A DNA stretch of 64,000 nucleotides from Hydractinia symbiolongicarpus. Taxonomy: Eukaryota > Cnidaria > Hydrozoa > Anthoathecata > Hydractiniidae. The position numbers and the translations under genes are program-made. Shown piece by piece: positions 1-12,500 of this stretch (its first letter is position 1; the number at the start of each line of letters is the position of its first letter). The notes beneath the pieces are model-generated. The model saw nothing but the letters and a program-made list of their open reading frames with translations. It was not told where the DNA came from and did no database searches. The stretch lies in assembly GCF_029227915.1 (NCBI RefSeq), contig NC_079877.1:25567851-25631850 (forward strand), written 5' to 3'.

Positions 1-28
1 TTTTTATTATTGATAAAAAACTTCTTAC

Positions 29-196
29 TTCCCCGAGCAGGATAAACGCTGAACTCCTCACCAATTGCAAATTTTATAGGGTAATCCTTGACTTGTTGAT
101 TGTCAATTTTTAAGGTGCCCGCAATACGTTCATTTTCTATACCAACAACAACTGATATAGGTAGATAGCTCTCAAATTGAAAACTGCATTCCATAT
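29..196 (-). CDS. internal exon of an unidentified gene running off the left edge
   Basis: Read on the minus strand, an acceptor (TTATTTCAG) precedes an open exon whose codons begin after two bases that complete a split codon. The translation has ordinary protein composition, including MECSFQFESYLP and IENERIAGTLKID. A good donor (GTAAGA) follows at base 28, although the frame stays open to base 1. I do not recognise the product; it looks like a beta-rich segment without low complexity. It lies downstream of a possible complete small gene and of an isolated terminal exon, so it is probably a separate gene or an exon spliced over a long distance. One phase-compatible reading links it to the exons at 3497-3539 and 4986-5038. 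Confidence 0.45.
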
Positions 197-1100
197 CTGA
201 AATAACAACAACAAAATATTAGGATGTTGTCGACTCTTGTAAGAGATATTTCCCAAAAGTTTTTTTTGAGAAAGGTTAGTCTAGTAAGGTGAATCTTCAG
301 CCACAATTTACTTTGCAAATATTAGCAAATTACCTGCAGGTAGTACAAACGTGTGCTCAATTAGACACATAAAAAATGTTTAATGAATCAAACTTGACAG
401 TTGAGACCCCTTCAGTTTAAAGAATGATGTTGATTTTACTATACTTAATTCAGATCATTAGTCACAAACCTTGTCAAAAAGTTTAACATTTTCAGAGTTA
501 TTATTAACTTGCTTGCAGTGCTAGTATTGGACACCAGCCTGACTGATTGACTATGACACGTTCAAAGGTTTCTGACGTCACACAATGCTAGGTTGATTGA
601 TTTTCAGTTAAAAATGATATGTCAAGAATTTCGCTTTCCTGTTTATGATAAAAAGTATACCTCTCTAAAGACAAAGCACAGAAAGAATATTGTTGAACAT
701 TATTACTGGAATTCCAATAATGATAAACAGATACGTTTTTCTATTACATTACATGCTTTTTTTTCAAATTTCCAGAAAAATTCAACTCAGTATATTCTTA
801 GCAGAATTATTAGTGACTACAATCCAGAATATTATCTACAAATTGTCATAATTCAGCTTTTTAAGGATAAAAACTTCAAAATTAAGTCATAGAAATGAGA
901 TTGTGTTCGCAGTGTTTAGTTCGAATGAAATTAGGATGACAATTCTTATAAATGCAAATCCTTAACATTTTATAGGGATGATGATTCTTAGGATGTTTTA
1001 TAAAACTGACTAAGAATTTAGTATTGACTATTGATTATGCGATATGGTTGTTCATTTTATAATGAAAAATACAAAAATTAAAGATGTTTTGTTCTTATTT
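197..1100. other. AT-rich stretch, no gene recognised
   Basis: I see no supported exon, RNA gene or clear repeat here. A 99-codon plus-strand open frame at 593-892 is dominated by F, I, K, N and Y, as expected for AT-rich noncoding DNA. No splice or promoter context supports it. Confidence 0.4.
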
Positions 1101-1226
1101 TTAAATTTTAAAATCCCTCTGCTCTAAAAAAGTGAGCACACTGTCTAAATCCTCAAAAGCACTTATCAATTCCAAAAAACTCATTAGTTCTTCAGCGAGG
1201 AATATTCTATGGTTTGTTTGCAAGAT
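1101..1226 (-). CDS. candidate terminal exon of an unidentified minus-strand gene
   Basis: After an acceptor-like CAATCTTAG at 1227-1235, the minus strand is open for 41 codons and ends in TAA at 1101-1103. The peptide is helix-like and acidic, containing LAEELMSFLELISAFEDLD and ending FLEQRDFKI. Its composition is unlike the lysine/asparagine-rich translations of the surrounding AT-rich DNA, which is the main reason to think it coding. The product is not recognised. An upstream partner may be the segment at 1385-1463, but that segment has its own in-frame TGA, so the two are not simply joined. Confidence 0.35.
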   Translation of the reverse strand: MLQTNHRIFLAEELMSFLELISAFEDLDSVLTFLEQRDFKI

Positions 1227-1384
1227 CTAAGATTGTCCCAAAATAATGCATTGGGTTATTTAACACGACACGTAGGGTAAAGTAGGATTATAGATTGTCT
1301 TAATGTGTCAATTTGTTAGTTAAAGGTAGTGGCTGCTTAGTTTTCAGTTAATAAATATAATAAAAGTCTTACTATTTACAGATT

Positions 1385-1463
1385 TCAAGTTAAAAGTTGT
1401 TTCTCTGATTTTTGAAGCTTTTCCTCCGTTTCTATGATCACATTCTCCATTTTAAAAACAGCA
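1385..1463 (-). CDS. candidate short terminal exon, charged helix
   Basis: An acceptor-like TCGTGTATAG at 1464 and beyond precedes a short minus-strand frame reading AVFKMENVIIETEEKLQ, then more E/K residues and TGA at 1385-1387. The E/K-rich, coiled-coil-like composition suggests coding. The length, 25 codons, is too small for confidence, and no matching upstream exon was identified. Confidence 0.22.
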
Positions 1464-2040
1464 CTATACACGAAAACGAGGCTTTCATAATATGTTTCTA
1501 ACAGTGGTCATATTTCATCAAAATTCCATGCCCAAAAGTCTCAACGCAATGAATGTATTTATAAAAAGAACAAATATGGGTTTAATCCCCGTTACCAAGA
1601 AGTGACATCTTGCATTCCTTTTAAAGCTTTTAAAAAAAGGAATATCCTTGTACCCATTGAGAGAAAATAATGTAGGAAGAAAGAAAAAATATGTAAGGAA
1701 AATTATTGTCATATAAAACATACTTTAAAATATTTAATTCTTATATTCAGAAGGGATAATTAAAATATCAAATAAAGTTTTATGTGACTGCTTAGAAGTA
1801 TTTGTGTTAAAACCAGGCCCTAAGTTTTAGACACACGCACTGAAATGTTAAGGTTGCGAGAGATTCATATTTCATGTTACAGGGGTCTGTGATTTAAGTG
1901 AACTGTTCACTCGTGACCTGTGTGATTTTCGATCACAAGTATAATTGCAAACTCGTTACCAATGCTTCTTAGGTTTTTTGATTGGAGGGAAACTCAGATG
2001 ATATGTTACCAAATTTAATTCCCCCTTTAATATATACATT

Positions 2041-5029
2041 TTATTTTGTTTTACCATCTTTTTCTTTCCCTTTTTCTCCAGAACTCGAGTAAAGATCGGC
2101 AGCAGCTTTGGAGTCCACCAGTTTCATAATGGTGTATCCAACACAAATATGTTGCTTCCAGGCAAAGCCATATAGATCTTCCACCTATTTGACAACTTTA
2201 TTACCAGTTCCTGAATTTTTAACAGGGATTTAGATTCAATGTAGGGGGTGTAGGGAATAACAATAGACTCGAAAGAATATCAAAATCAGGTTTAAGAACA
2301 TTGTGAATATCTAGCATAAATAAACTAGTCAGTCTGAATTCCATAGTCTCATAGAAAACTGCGAAAAGAGTAAGCACCCAGTTAAATGTAATTAGGTCAT
2401 GGGAGAGGTTAGGTGCTCTGAAACTTAGTTCAGTTAGTTAGAGATGAAAAATGACGCCCAGGGTGTTCATTGGCATTCACTTATAATATTTTCCATTGTA
2501 AGCCTAAATAATTCTTTGCAATGGAATAAGAATTGTCCAAAAGTCACTTGTACTTTGTTTATTTGTGAGCAGTGGAAAGGGTAGATAATTCCTAGTACAT
2601 TTTTTTTGACCAAATGTAGCCACTTAAGCAGTGTTTAAGGTTGTAGCACTAGCAATCAGGTCAATGATTGCTTTGGGTATAGCATTGGCAATTGCCCTAT
2701 ATGAATTTTATTATTTTTTCCATCCAACCTGGAAAAAACCCACACATATAGCACACTATATCGCCCAGTCATTCTGTCTGTTTTAAAGTCATTGGTCTTG
2801 CTTTGATATTGATATCGATGTACTGGGAACAAATGGTCACATAACATTTATTAGGGTTTAAATTCACACACTAGACAATAATCAGATTAAATACCATTTT
2901 TATTTTGGCACTTCTTATCACTCTACAGACCCTCATTGCAGCGCAGTTAATTATGTGTACCAGACGTGTTTTTTTTTTTTGCTCTAGCAGATTTTTCTTT
3001 GTCCTCCCTTTCTGCAGCAGATCTTATGTATTCGCATATTTTACAATGTGTGCTATGCTTTGTATACATTTGTGCTCATAATATTCATTTCACTTTAGAT
3101 TTGTATACTTACAATACTTATAGTATTCTTTTAAAATAACAAATCTCTTTACCAGGCGTTGTGTTCAATATTTTGCTAGATAAGTGTCTTATACTGGCCT
3201 ACCAGATAAATAACATGATAGTTCATTATTTAGCAACAAATTAAGAACTGCCCCACCTTTAGGGATAAGATTAGGTAGTTCTGTTGCTAGCATTCTGCTG
3301 AATCTAGTTGTACACATTGCCCTAGTTCTGCATAGAAAGTATATTTTGTCTTCAAAAAAGCACAAGGTCAATTTTTTTCAATATTATTAATTCAAGCAGC
3401 CAAATGCGAATTGTACGAATATTTCCTTATGTTTGTCAAGGTGAAAGCAATTAGTCGATTCCATAAATAAAAACTTAATGAAAGCTGTATACGTACCCTC
3501 AGATTGTGGAAACAATTTTCTGTGGCATGCTTGGTAACCCTACAATTACAATCAAAAAAAATTCAAAAAGAAAAATACTTGATTTTGATGCTGTTATTAT
3601 CAACAATTATAAAAGATGAAAACATGAGAATTAGTCCCAATGGTTCTACCTTTTTAAAAACAATTCTTTGACTTGGTGATAATATTCTATATGCTTCTTT
3701 AGATCGTGGCGTCAATAACTATACATTTAGTAAAAAAGATTAAAAATACATAAAAAGTTGCTTTTCCAGGACTGAAATTGCAGTTGCAGATAACCTATTT
3801 CCAAGCTTCCATGTATTAAATGTCATTATATGGTAGCCTTGAAATTCGAATTTGCTGCTCTGCTGAGAAAAAATATCTTTACTGTAATTATTTCAAATAA
3901 AATAGCACAAATTATTACAGAAACAAATTCTTTGATTAAATGTTGATTTCACAAGGTTCAATCAAATTCCTTACACGCACGGTTTATGTTTTTTTCACTC
4001 AAAGTTGAGGAAATATTGAAAAAAACAAGGTGTGCCAAAAAATGAACTGGAGATGAGTACAATCATTTGAAATAAATAAACTGAATAAACACATTAGAAG
4101 GAAAGAAGTTTGATTTTAGCAAAAGAAATTGTGTATCATATTAGTTTTTTTTCCAATATGAGACATGACAAAAAAGTCCCTGGACTGGAGAGGCATAGTT
4201 TACATTGAAACTTTTGCGGATGATCTTGGTGTGTAAAAAATGTTTATTACCATTGTTTTGGCCGTTAAACTGCCATTTTCAGGTCATAGTCACATATAAA
4301 GTGAAAATTTGTAAGTATAAATACGTGATTTGTTACATAATAACAATCAAAATGTTGTCGATAATACAAAATTTGGTGAACAAGTGGTGGTGTTTTCAGT
4401 TTAAAAGAATCTTTTTGCTTGAACATTAACCAGATGGTTGGAAGTTGCAAGAAATCGAATAATGGTAATGAACATTGGCTCTGAGTCATGGTTGTAGGAA
4501 TCAATCGTGATATTTTTGAAGGTATCAAAAATTTATACTTCAAAGTATATGCCAGTGTTGTTACTCCACCTCTACATAGACTAGTTTAATCACAAAGAAC
4601 AAGATAAAAAATTAAATGTTGTTTTACGTTTTAATATCATTGCACTTTGTGACACATAATATCTGCCGCATATATTTTTAATATGATTTCCAATTTACAG
4701 CTATATTTCTTGATATTGGGTTACTTTCTACAAAATGCTTTATTGTGAAAAATTCATATTAAAATTCTAGTCTATTCAAAATTTTACATAAGGTCGATAG
4801 AAACACAATAAACTTTGGCAAGAGAACATTAAACAAAATCAAATTCAGAATTTGAACAAAAGTACATCGTGGAGGTTGCATTTCATAATTTGTTCTCTTG
4901 GTTCATTGGAGTGATTTAAAATTTTAATTCTCATCAAAAAATATATGGTATAATCTTCAAATACTAAATTTAAAAGTCAAAATACCTCCTTGAAGTCACT
5001 TCCCAAACTTCTGTGTTGTCTGTCTCCAT
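2041..5029 (-). CDS. possible three-exon small gene, 76-residue unknown protein
   Basis: Three minus-strand exons join in phase into a complete reading frame. Exon 1 is 4986-5038, with the ATG at 5027-5029 in an AACATGG context and donor GTATTT. Exon 2 is 3497-3539, between acceptor TAATTGTAG and donor GTACGT. Exon 3 is 2041-2184, after acceptor TCAAATAG, with stop TAA at 2041-2043 and an AATAAA signal overlapping the stop region. The last exon is the most convincing: it starts VEDLYGFAWKQHICVGYTIM and ends in a lysine/glutamate-rich tail. I do not recognise the protein. Exons 1 and 2 can also be read in a different frame (LKHGDRQHRSLGS, then GYQACHRKLFPQSE) that would join in phase to the exon at 29-196. 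The choice between the models is open. Confidence 0.42.
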
Positions 5030-5672
5030 GTTTCAATTCTGAAAAAAATGAAAAAGGTGCAGTGGACATTATTAGTTGAGTTGATGTGTGAAAATGATTG
5101 ACGTTTAAGCGTAGTTAGTTAATATTTTTCAAGAGAGAAAATATTCCATAAAGGGATACAAAACAAAAAAACTGTTGCAGTTTATGATCCACTTTGCTCC
5201 TCTTGTACCATATTTAGAGACAATGGTCTTGCTAAGCAAAAAATTTCATTTCTTAGACGTGGGTTCAAATATTGCCTGGTTCATAGTTTTTTTGAACTCA
5301 GGTCTATGTTGTGAGAAGTGCAAGTGTTGCTTTTCTTCTTATCAAATGTGGCAGCAAACCTTGTAATATCTCTAATACTGTGTTTGCACTGAAAACTTAT
5401 GTGGAGTCAAACAAAAACAGAGTTAGAAACAGAAAATGTTCATCCAGTTACATTCATTGGTCAAAATGCATAAATTAATTTGGAGACTTTTCATTTAATA
5501 AATGATTCATAATTGCGTGAACGCCAAATGCGATAGCAGTAGTACGATAACGGAAAATATTAAGTTGATAATTAACAGGAATTGAGAAATTAGTATCTTG
5601 CTTGTGGAAACGGTTGTAGCTTTGATACTAATTTATAAAAGCTGTCCCTAAAATTTTGCACCCTCTCTGAAC

Positions 5673-5867
5673 ATGGTACTACATTGTGAAAGGACTAGCC
5701 GAGGTAAGCCACAAGTAACTATGTGCTCCAACGTTGAACACTCTGTGGAGCTCTTAACAAGAGATGTAAACTGTGCCACACATTCAGAAGCGCCTTGGTA
5801 CAGTTATATAGTAAATGAAGTGAAGTGCACACAACTTAATGGTGTTTCTGGTGTAATATGTTTTTGA
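5673..5867 (+). CDS. small cysteine-containing ORF, doubtful
   Basis: This is a 64-codon frame, ATG to TGA, with more balanced base composition than its flanks and five spaced cysteines (HCE, MCS, NCA, KCT, ICF contexts). It has no signal peptide, no recognised domain and no obvious promoter or splice sites. It could be a decayed exon or chance. Confidence 0.18.
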   Translation: MVLHCERTSRGKPQVTMCSNVEHSVELLTRDVNCATHSEAPWYSYIVNEVKCTQLNGVSGVICF

Positions 5868-6089
5868 AAAAATAACTTTTCAAAATTTAAGCTAGAATAA
5901 AAACACAGATTATGATCCGTTGTTACCCCGTCAAAGCAAAAACGGCTGGCCAACCTTTTTTATTTTTCAGAGAATGTTCCCGGTGAAAGTTACAAAAATT
6001 GTTACTCCAAGCAAAGCGCTTAGTACAGGTAAACAATGTGACACATCCATATAACTAGGTGTAATTAGCCTTTTCCGAAAATCACAGAA

Positions 6090-6155
6090 AGATCAAAGGG
6101 ATATCGGTAGCCATTTTGTGTGATAGAAAGACGCACACAGGTATTATAATACAGA
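6090..6155 (+). repeat. 3' end fragment of the dispersed ACTAGT family
   Basis: The stretch running from GGTAGCCATTTTGTGTGA through a GACGCACACAGG-type segment to GGTATTATAATACAGAT matches the tail shared by copies near 15,810-15,890, 25,490 (inverted) and 34,600 (inverted). Confidence 0.45.
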
Positions 6156-6437
6156 TTTTATCCACCAGTCACTTGTTCTTCCAGCTTTCACCCGGTAAGT
6201 TCGGACACTACGTTTCCTTTTTCATCCAAAGACTTAATTCTCTTTTTTTAAAACTTCTCAGAAAGCATACTCAAAATTTCCAATTGTTGTATAATACAAT
6301 GCAGTTTGATAAAAAATCTAGTGACAATCAGCATGTATATACATTATAAATTTTTTTTGCAAAAATTTACAGTCATGATTACTGGTCTCCTTTTATGATC
6401 AATTTGTATACAGAAGTTATTCGTACTCCTCTTGTTA

Positions 6438-6541
6438 CTAGTTTACATTAAAGAATTTATACAGATTCACACAATAAAATTGAATCCAGAAAACACAGAA
6501 GAGAATGGACAGGACAATCACAACCATGGTTGACTTGGAAT
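6438..6541 (-). CDS. candidate terminal exon of the DUF927-like gene, hydrophobic tail
   Basis: Acceptor CTATTTTCAG precedes 34 codons in the right phase, ending in TAG at 6438-6440. The peptide contains VVIVLSILFCVFWIQFYCV, long and hydrophobic enough for a membrane-spanning tail anchor. No clear AATAAA follows within about 100 bases, and an alternative route to exons further downstream exists, so this end is uncertain. Confidence 0.4.
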
Positions 6542-9500
6542 CTGAAAATAGATGCACTTAAAGGTTGGTTGCCACAAGTGGACGTTTTGAGTTGATACAA
6601 CATTTTGCATGGCAAGTTCTGTTTGAAAGTGAGCCCTCACAAACATAACAACGTACACATACACTGTTCCAAAACTTACTACGAAGACATGACATAGCAC
6701 CTGCAAAACCCTTTTTTAATTCAAAATAAATAAAACAAAAATATAGAGATACTTACCTGCCATATAAACAATCATTTCTGACCTCAGAAAATCAAACTCT
6801 TCAATGATGTCAGCAGACCAATTATTTGCATCGGAAACAGCATTTTCACCTTGGAAAACTAAAAAAATCCATTGAAAATAATCCCCGTAGTTTGATTATA
6901 ATAATAACAAGTATATGATGTGGTTTGAATCCGTTTGCTCTAACATTTTTTGTAAGTGTAATGTTTAAAAAAATACAAGCTAAAATGTTATAGAATGTCA
7001 CAAAGGTTTTTCAAACATTTATATTGATCTATATATGCCTTTAAGAATGCTCATTTAATGGTATGCATTGTAGTGAAAGTGTTTCTGTCACTATTTAAGG
7101 ATAAGGCAATAAAAAAACGATACCAACTTAAAATAAACAAAAAATCACCTTCTCTTATTTTTTGCAATACTTCCTCGGATAAAATGCTTCTAGGAATTTT
7201 CACAGCTGAAAATATTTAATATAGAATGATATTAAAAGTAAATCTCTATACAATATGTGCCTCATACATATGTCTCTTAAAGGGGAACTACACGCAAAAA
7301 TTATTTTTTGATATATTGTTACTACTACCATAAGAAAACGAATTCAACTAGTTTTACTGTTTCAAATGACTTCCAAGTACCAACAGTACGAACCTTATCA
7401 CCCCAAAATACGGCTAGAAATCTCGACCCCCAATTCCGTAAAAAAAGACTTGGACGAATGTGATGAAAGCGCAATTCTATGCAGTGGCTGGTTTACAACA
7501 AATCATTTATACCTTTGATAAAATATATCTTATATAGCTACTAGCAGTTCCTTCTTATTTTATGCTAAATATGCCAAGTTGCTCAGCTTTCGGTTGTACG
7601 CTCCACGTTTAACAAGGAGCTTAGTTTTCATGAGATACCTTCAGAAAAATTGAACAACAAACTTCGTAAAAAATGATTGCAAGCGATTAAAAGAGAAGGG
7701 TCTTTACCAAAAGATTCTGGTTTTTACATCTGCTCAAAACACTTCACTGACGATTGTTTCCAGAGGGATATGATAGTAAGACAAAGTTCATCTGGATTCT
7801 TGAATGCAAAAAGTAAAAGTTTCTTTGTATTTGCACATATTCACTGGTTATCAAATCCACACCATTGCATAATTTACGTTCACATTTATTTTACTAATTT
7901 TATTTCACTCATTTGTTCCCCTTTTCCATTTTTAAAATTTATAAATTTAATACTTTACTGCTCGCCACTTATGATTATCTTTTCTCGCAACTCATAAGAA
8001 AAGTTTTGTTGTTTTTGTTTTGCGCGAATAAAAATCTAATTTCTGACAGGGGGTAAACATATTACTTTGCTAGAGTGAGCTAATGGTTGAACCGATGTCA
8101 TCAACATTTCGAACATAAAAACGAAAGTAAAGCACGTTCTGGAAATATTCTTCTTGTTCCTGGTGCTTTTCCGACAATTTTTGTATTTACTTCAGAGATT
8201 AAAAAAATTGTCCCTTACCCCTGAATTGTTTCTCATTTAATATGCAAACTTGAGGTCTATCACACAAAACAATTAAAAAAAAGGATGGGCTACTGTTTTC
8301 CTTCGTCCATACAATTTCATTTCGCCCCCCCCCCCCCCCCCCCCTCAATAACTTTTCATAGGGTTTTTCAAATTGAATCAAACTTGGCACACTTATAGTA
8401 CGTCATAAAAAGAACAAAATGGCAGCAATAAATTTTTGCTTGTGTCAGCACATTTTCTGTGACATCATTAGAAGCTTGAAATTTGTTAAAAATGTCACTA
8501 TCTGCTTAAAATTTAATTACTTTTGTTCCAGAGCGAATTCTTGCATTTTGTTTAAAGTTTCTAAAAGCTAAATAAAAGTTATTTAACATATTTTCCAGTT
8601 TTTACGTGGATCGCATAAAAAATTGCCAAAAATTGCCCGAGAATCTGGTTTTTTCCAATTTTCGGGTAAATGCAAAATGATTCTTCTTAATAAAACAAAG
8701 TTGTGTTGCAAGTTTCAAGGATAATCCTAACAGTAGTTATTAAATATTCCCCATTATAACGATTTCATAGAGATATTTAGGGGTAGTTTCAAGTAATGGC
8801 CAATATCAAAGCCTCTGAAAGGTATGGGACCTAAAAATTTGGCATGCAGGTGTCTAATAAATAAATATTGAAACTCAGTAAGTTTCATAGCCATATAACA
8901 TAGCAAAAAAGAGTTATTAAAAAAAACGTCAGGGGGGGGGCGGAATCCGATGAATGTGTCAAATATACATACACTTGGCATGATTTAAGTGTGAAATAAA
9001 TTATTTTACATTGATGAATGATTTGTTAGTTACTAAGTATAATCCTGATAAATGTTTTGATTTCAATGTTGTTCTGGGGGTTGGTTTCCTGCGAGTTTGA
9101 ATGTCTATTTGTAGATGCAGTGGGGGGGAGCAGCCCCCCCCCCCCAATAATTTTTCTACTAAAGACAAAAAGAAATAAAGAAAGAATGAAATAAAGAAAG
9201 AAATAAAAGAAGGAGAAAAAGAGACAGAGAGAAATAAAAAACATAAAACAGATGTTCTACTCGTGGTCAAAACCATTGAATGTTTTAAAGGGGGTGGCAG
9301 TACATTTTGAAAAGCCCAAATGCAATGTAAATTTTCTAAAAAGTGCCAGCACCTTTAAAATTTCTACTGTTCTTATCATTTTTTATATTATTGTAATCAT
9401 GTAATGTAAATATGTATCTCATTCTATCTTTTGTTCTCTGATGGAAATTTTTACTTAAATTTTTATGCCAATACAATGTTAGCTTTTCTAAAATACAAAA

Positions 9501-12500
9501 ATATCGAAATATTCATCGTATTTTTTAACATTGAACCATGGGATGTATGGGAGGGCATTTTCGGCCAATCTAGAGATGTAAATTTTAATCTGGTAGCCAC
9601 TATATAAAGTGATTTAATGCTATGTTTCATAGCTATAATACTTACGGAGGTTCAATATTTATCTATTAGACACCTGTATGCAAATTTTTTAGGTCCCAAA
9701 CAGCGGCTTTGATATTGGCTATTACTCGACACTAAATCTCTATGAAACCTTTATAATGTGGAATATAACTCTTGTTAGGATTATGTTTGGAACTTGAAAC
9801 TCATCAATGCTTGTTTTGGACAAATGATTAATCTGTTTTCCAGATTTTTTTGGATTTTACCTGAAAAATGGAACAAAAATGATTTTCAATATTTGGGAAT
9901 TATTCATGCGATCTATGTAAAAGCCGGGAAATATGTTAAATAACTTTTATTTAGCTTTCAGAAACTTCAAACAGAATATAAACTGTAGCACTGTAGCTGC
10001 AGAACTAAAGTAGCAGAATTTTCAGCAGACGGTTACATTTCAAGCGAGGGGGGAGGATTTCGCTGTTTATAGATTGACAAATTCACAGGACCAGATTTCC
10101 GGTTTTAAAAAAGACAAACAAAAGACAATATTTCTTGCATAAAAAATACTTTTATGTAAAATTGTTCTTACAGTGGGAAAATGTGTGACTCTAGCAAAAT
10201 AATTTTTCTACTATGTAAAAAATATTTCTACCATGAGTTAGTTTGCATAAAAGAATATGAATATAATCAGCCATAGTTATACAGAACTTAGGGAAACGTA
10301 CTGGCGATAGCATAAAGATTTCATTAATTAATAGATATCTCATAACTTCAAAATCCATAGATATACAAACTCCACTTTGGAACATACACTCACCTCTGAT
10401 TGATTTTTTATCATTTTCATTTTCCTCATTTTTGAATTTCACAGGAAGCACAGTTTTTTTACCATACCGTTTCATCAGACTTGACTTTAATGACTGAGAA
10501 AATAAATAAATTTATAGTAAATAAAGAAAATGTTATCTGCGCATGTGCAGTAGCAGAAATCACCAGAAGCATGGGACAGCTGTTTCTCTTTTTAATGCTT
10601 ATCAGTCCTGCACACCCGAGTTATCAGTGTAAAAAAAATTGAATTAAAAAGAATGAAAAAAGCTAATACTGGCACCAATTGAAATCCAACACATCTTCCT
10701 GCACTTAATCTAGATTTTTGTCATCAAACCAAATTTTATAAGAAGTCAAAAAAACATACAATTTGTACAAAAATTACATCAGAATCTTACAGGAATATCT
10801 ACTGGGCTAAATGGCGAACCCTCATCATTGAGTATAGCACTTGAAATAGCTATCGATTGGATGACTTGCCCAGATCTGTCAGTGAAGGTTGTGTGTGGTA
10901 GCAACCAATATTCCACCTATACAGAGATAGAAAGAGAACCAAATATTTCATCATTAATAGACACAGTTTGGCGTAAGTTCAGCCTCAATACACACTACCT
11001 AGCATAATCTACAAGTTACCTACAAGAAAGAAGGAGAAACAGTAAATTAGCGATCAATAGTCAAGGCCAAATTGGATTAATGTAAGCTAAAAATTTTAAA
11101 TTGGTTATTTAAAATAGGCTTATATTTATTTATATAATACGCTTCTAGAATTTTTCTTTTTCTGCTGTCCTCAGGTGCTTCTGTAATCAACTCACCACGA
11201 TTCAGGATCACAAAAGTTCTGCAAGTACTTTGCTGGTTATCATTTTCCAGTTGTGGATGGGTTTTCCTCGAAATGAATTTCCGTTACATTTATCTATGCA
11301 ATTAAAACCACACATGCTTTTACCTTAGTATTCAACATCAGCTTTCTTATCTTTTTAGTGATCCAGATAATTCTCAAAATTATACTGTTTTAGTTAAAGG
11401 TTTTAACTATTTCTTTAAATTAAATGCATCTTTTGTTTTGTTCCTCTGACAGTATGGTAATCTTAAATAATTGTAATTTAATTGTAGATTTAAGTGAAGA
11501 AATAACATACTCAATATATAGTGAATGAAAGACATTTCAAAAATTAAAAGTTTAAATATCCTAACAAATGAACAAAAACGTATCTGTGGTTGATGAAAAA
11601 GAAACAGTAGCATAGTCAAAATGTAATCACTAAATATTTGGCCATGTTACTGTCTCCTGTCAGAAGGCTACGAGAAAGCAACTATAGGGAATGGTGAGTG
11701 GTGATGAATACCAGAATATTATATAAAAACTATACAAAAGTAAAAATTTAACTCAACAAAATATTCTTTAACTTGGTAGTAAAGTCTTTCAAATCACTTT
11801 CAGAATGAATATTTGTTATAAATCATTACCATTAAAGAAAAACATCCTTTTTAGTGGATTTCAGCTTAATTCTTAGAAGACGACCAAGTTGATTGTTTTT
11901 TTGTTTGGACAATGGCATATCACCTCAAAGTATTCTTTAAAAAATAGAAACGTCATCTTTCAGACATTTGTGTATGTCAAAACGCATCTTCATTGGGCAA
12001 TAGTTTTAAATAGTTGTATCTGTATGGCTGGTGAAAGTATTAAGCGAGTAAACAGTACATTATTTCTTTTGTTGGTATGAAAAGCTACAGTTTGTTATTA
12101 AGAACGTAGAAAGATAAACTATGGTAATCGTTGTAATTTATATGTGTATCCAAAAACTGTTAGCATTTCATAGTAAGAGTAGAAAATAAACACATTATAC
12201 CAGACACACCAAGGAAACAAAAAACAACTCACTTTATTTCTCTCACTTTCAAGAGCCACCATCAAGCATTTTTGAAAAACTGGATATGTCTGGCCCGAAT
12301 CACCAACTGCCATAGTTGCAAGAAAATCATCTAACAAACCTTGAATGTCACAGTGATCAGTAAAACACATCATCTAGAAAGTGAATTTAATTAGATGGAA
12401 GGATACTAGAATCTTCACAAGTAAAAACAAGAAGAATTTTAACATATTCCAGTCAAGAAGTGTAATTTGGATATGTTGCAGATTTCAGTTTTGTTCATCA

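Noticed and set aside
593-892. 99-codon plus-strand ORF
   Set aside because: Composition is that of translated AT-rich DNA (F, I, K, N, Y), with no splice or promoter context.
2060-2132. Plus-strand exon after TTTTTCTCCAG reading SSKDRQQLWSPPVS
   Set aside because: The minus strand of the same bases gives a longer, better protein (GFAWKQHICVGYTIM) with stop and AATAAA; the pyrimidine tract is the complement of its lysine-rich tail.
9001-9276. Ser/Phe-rich ORFs on the minus strand near 9.1 kb
   Set aside because: They translate an AAAGAAAG purine tract and a poly-C run in the loop of the inverted repeat.
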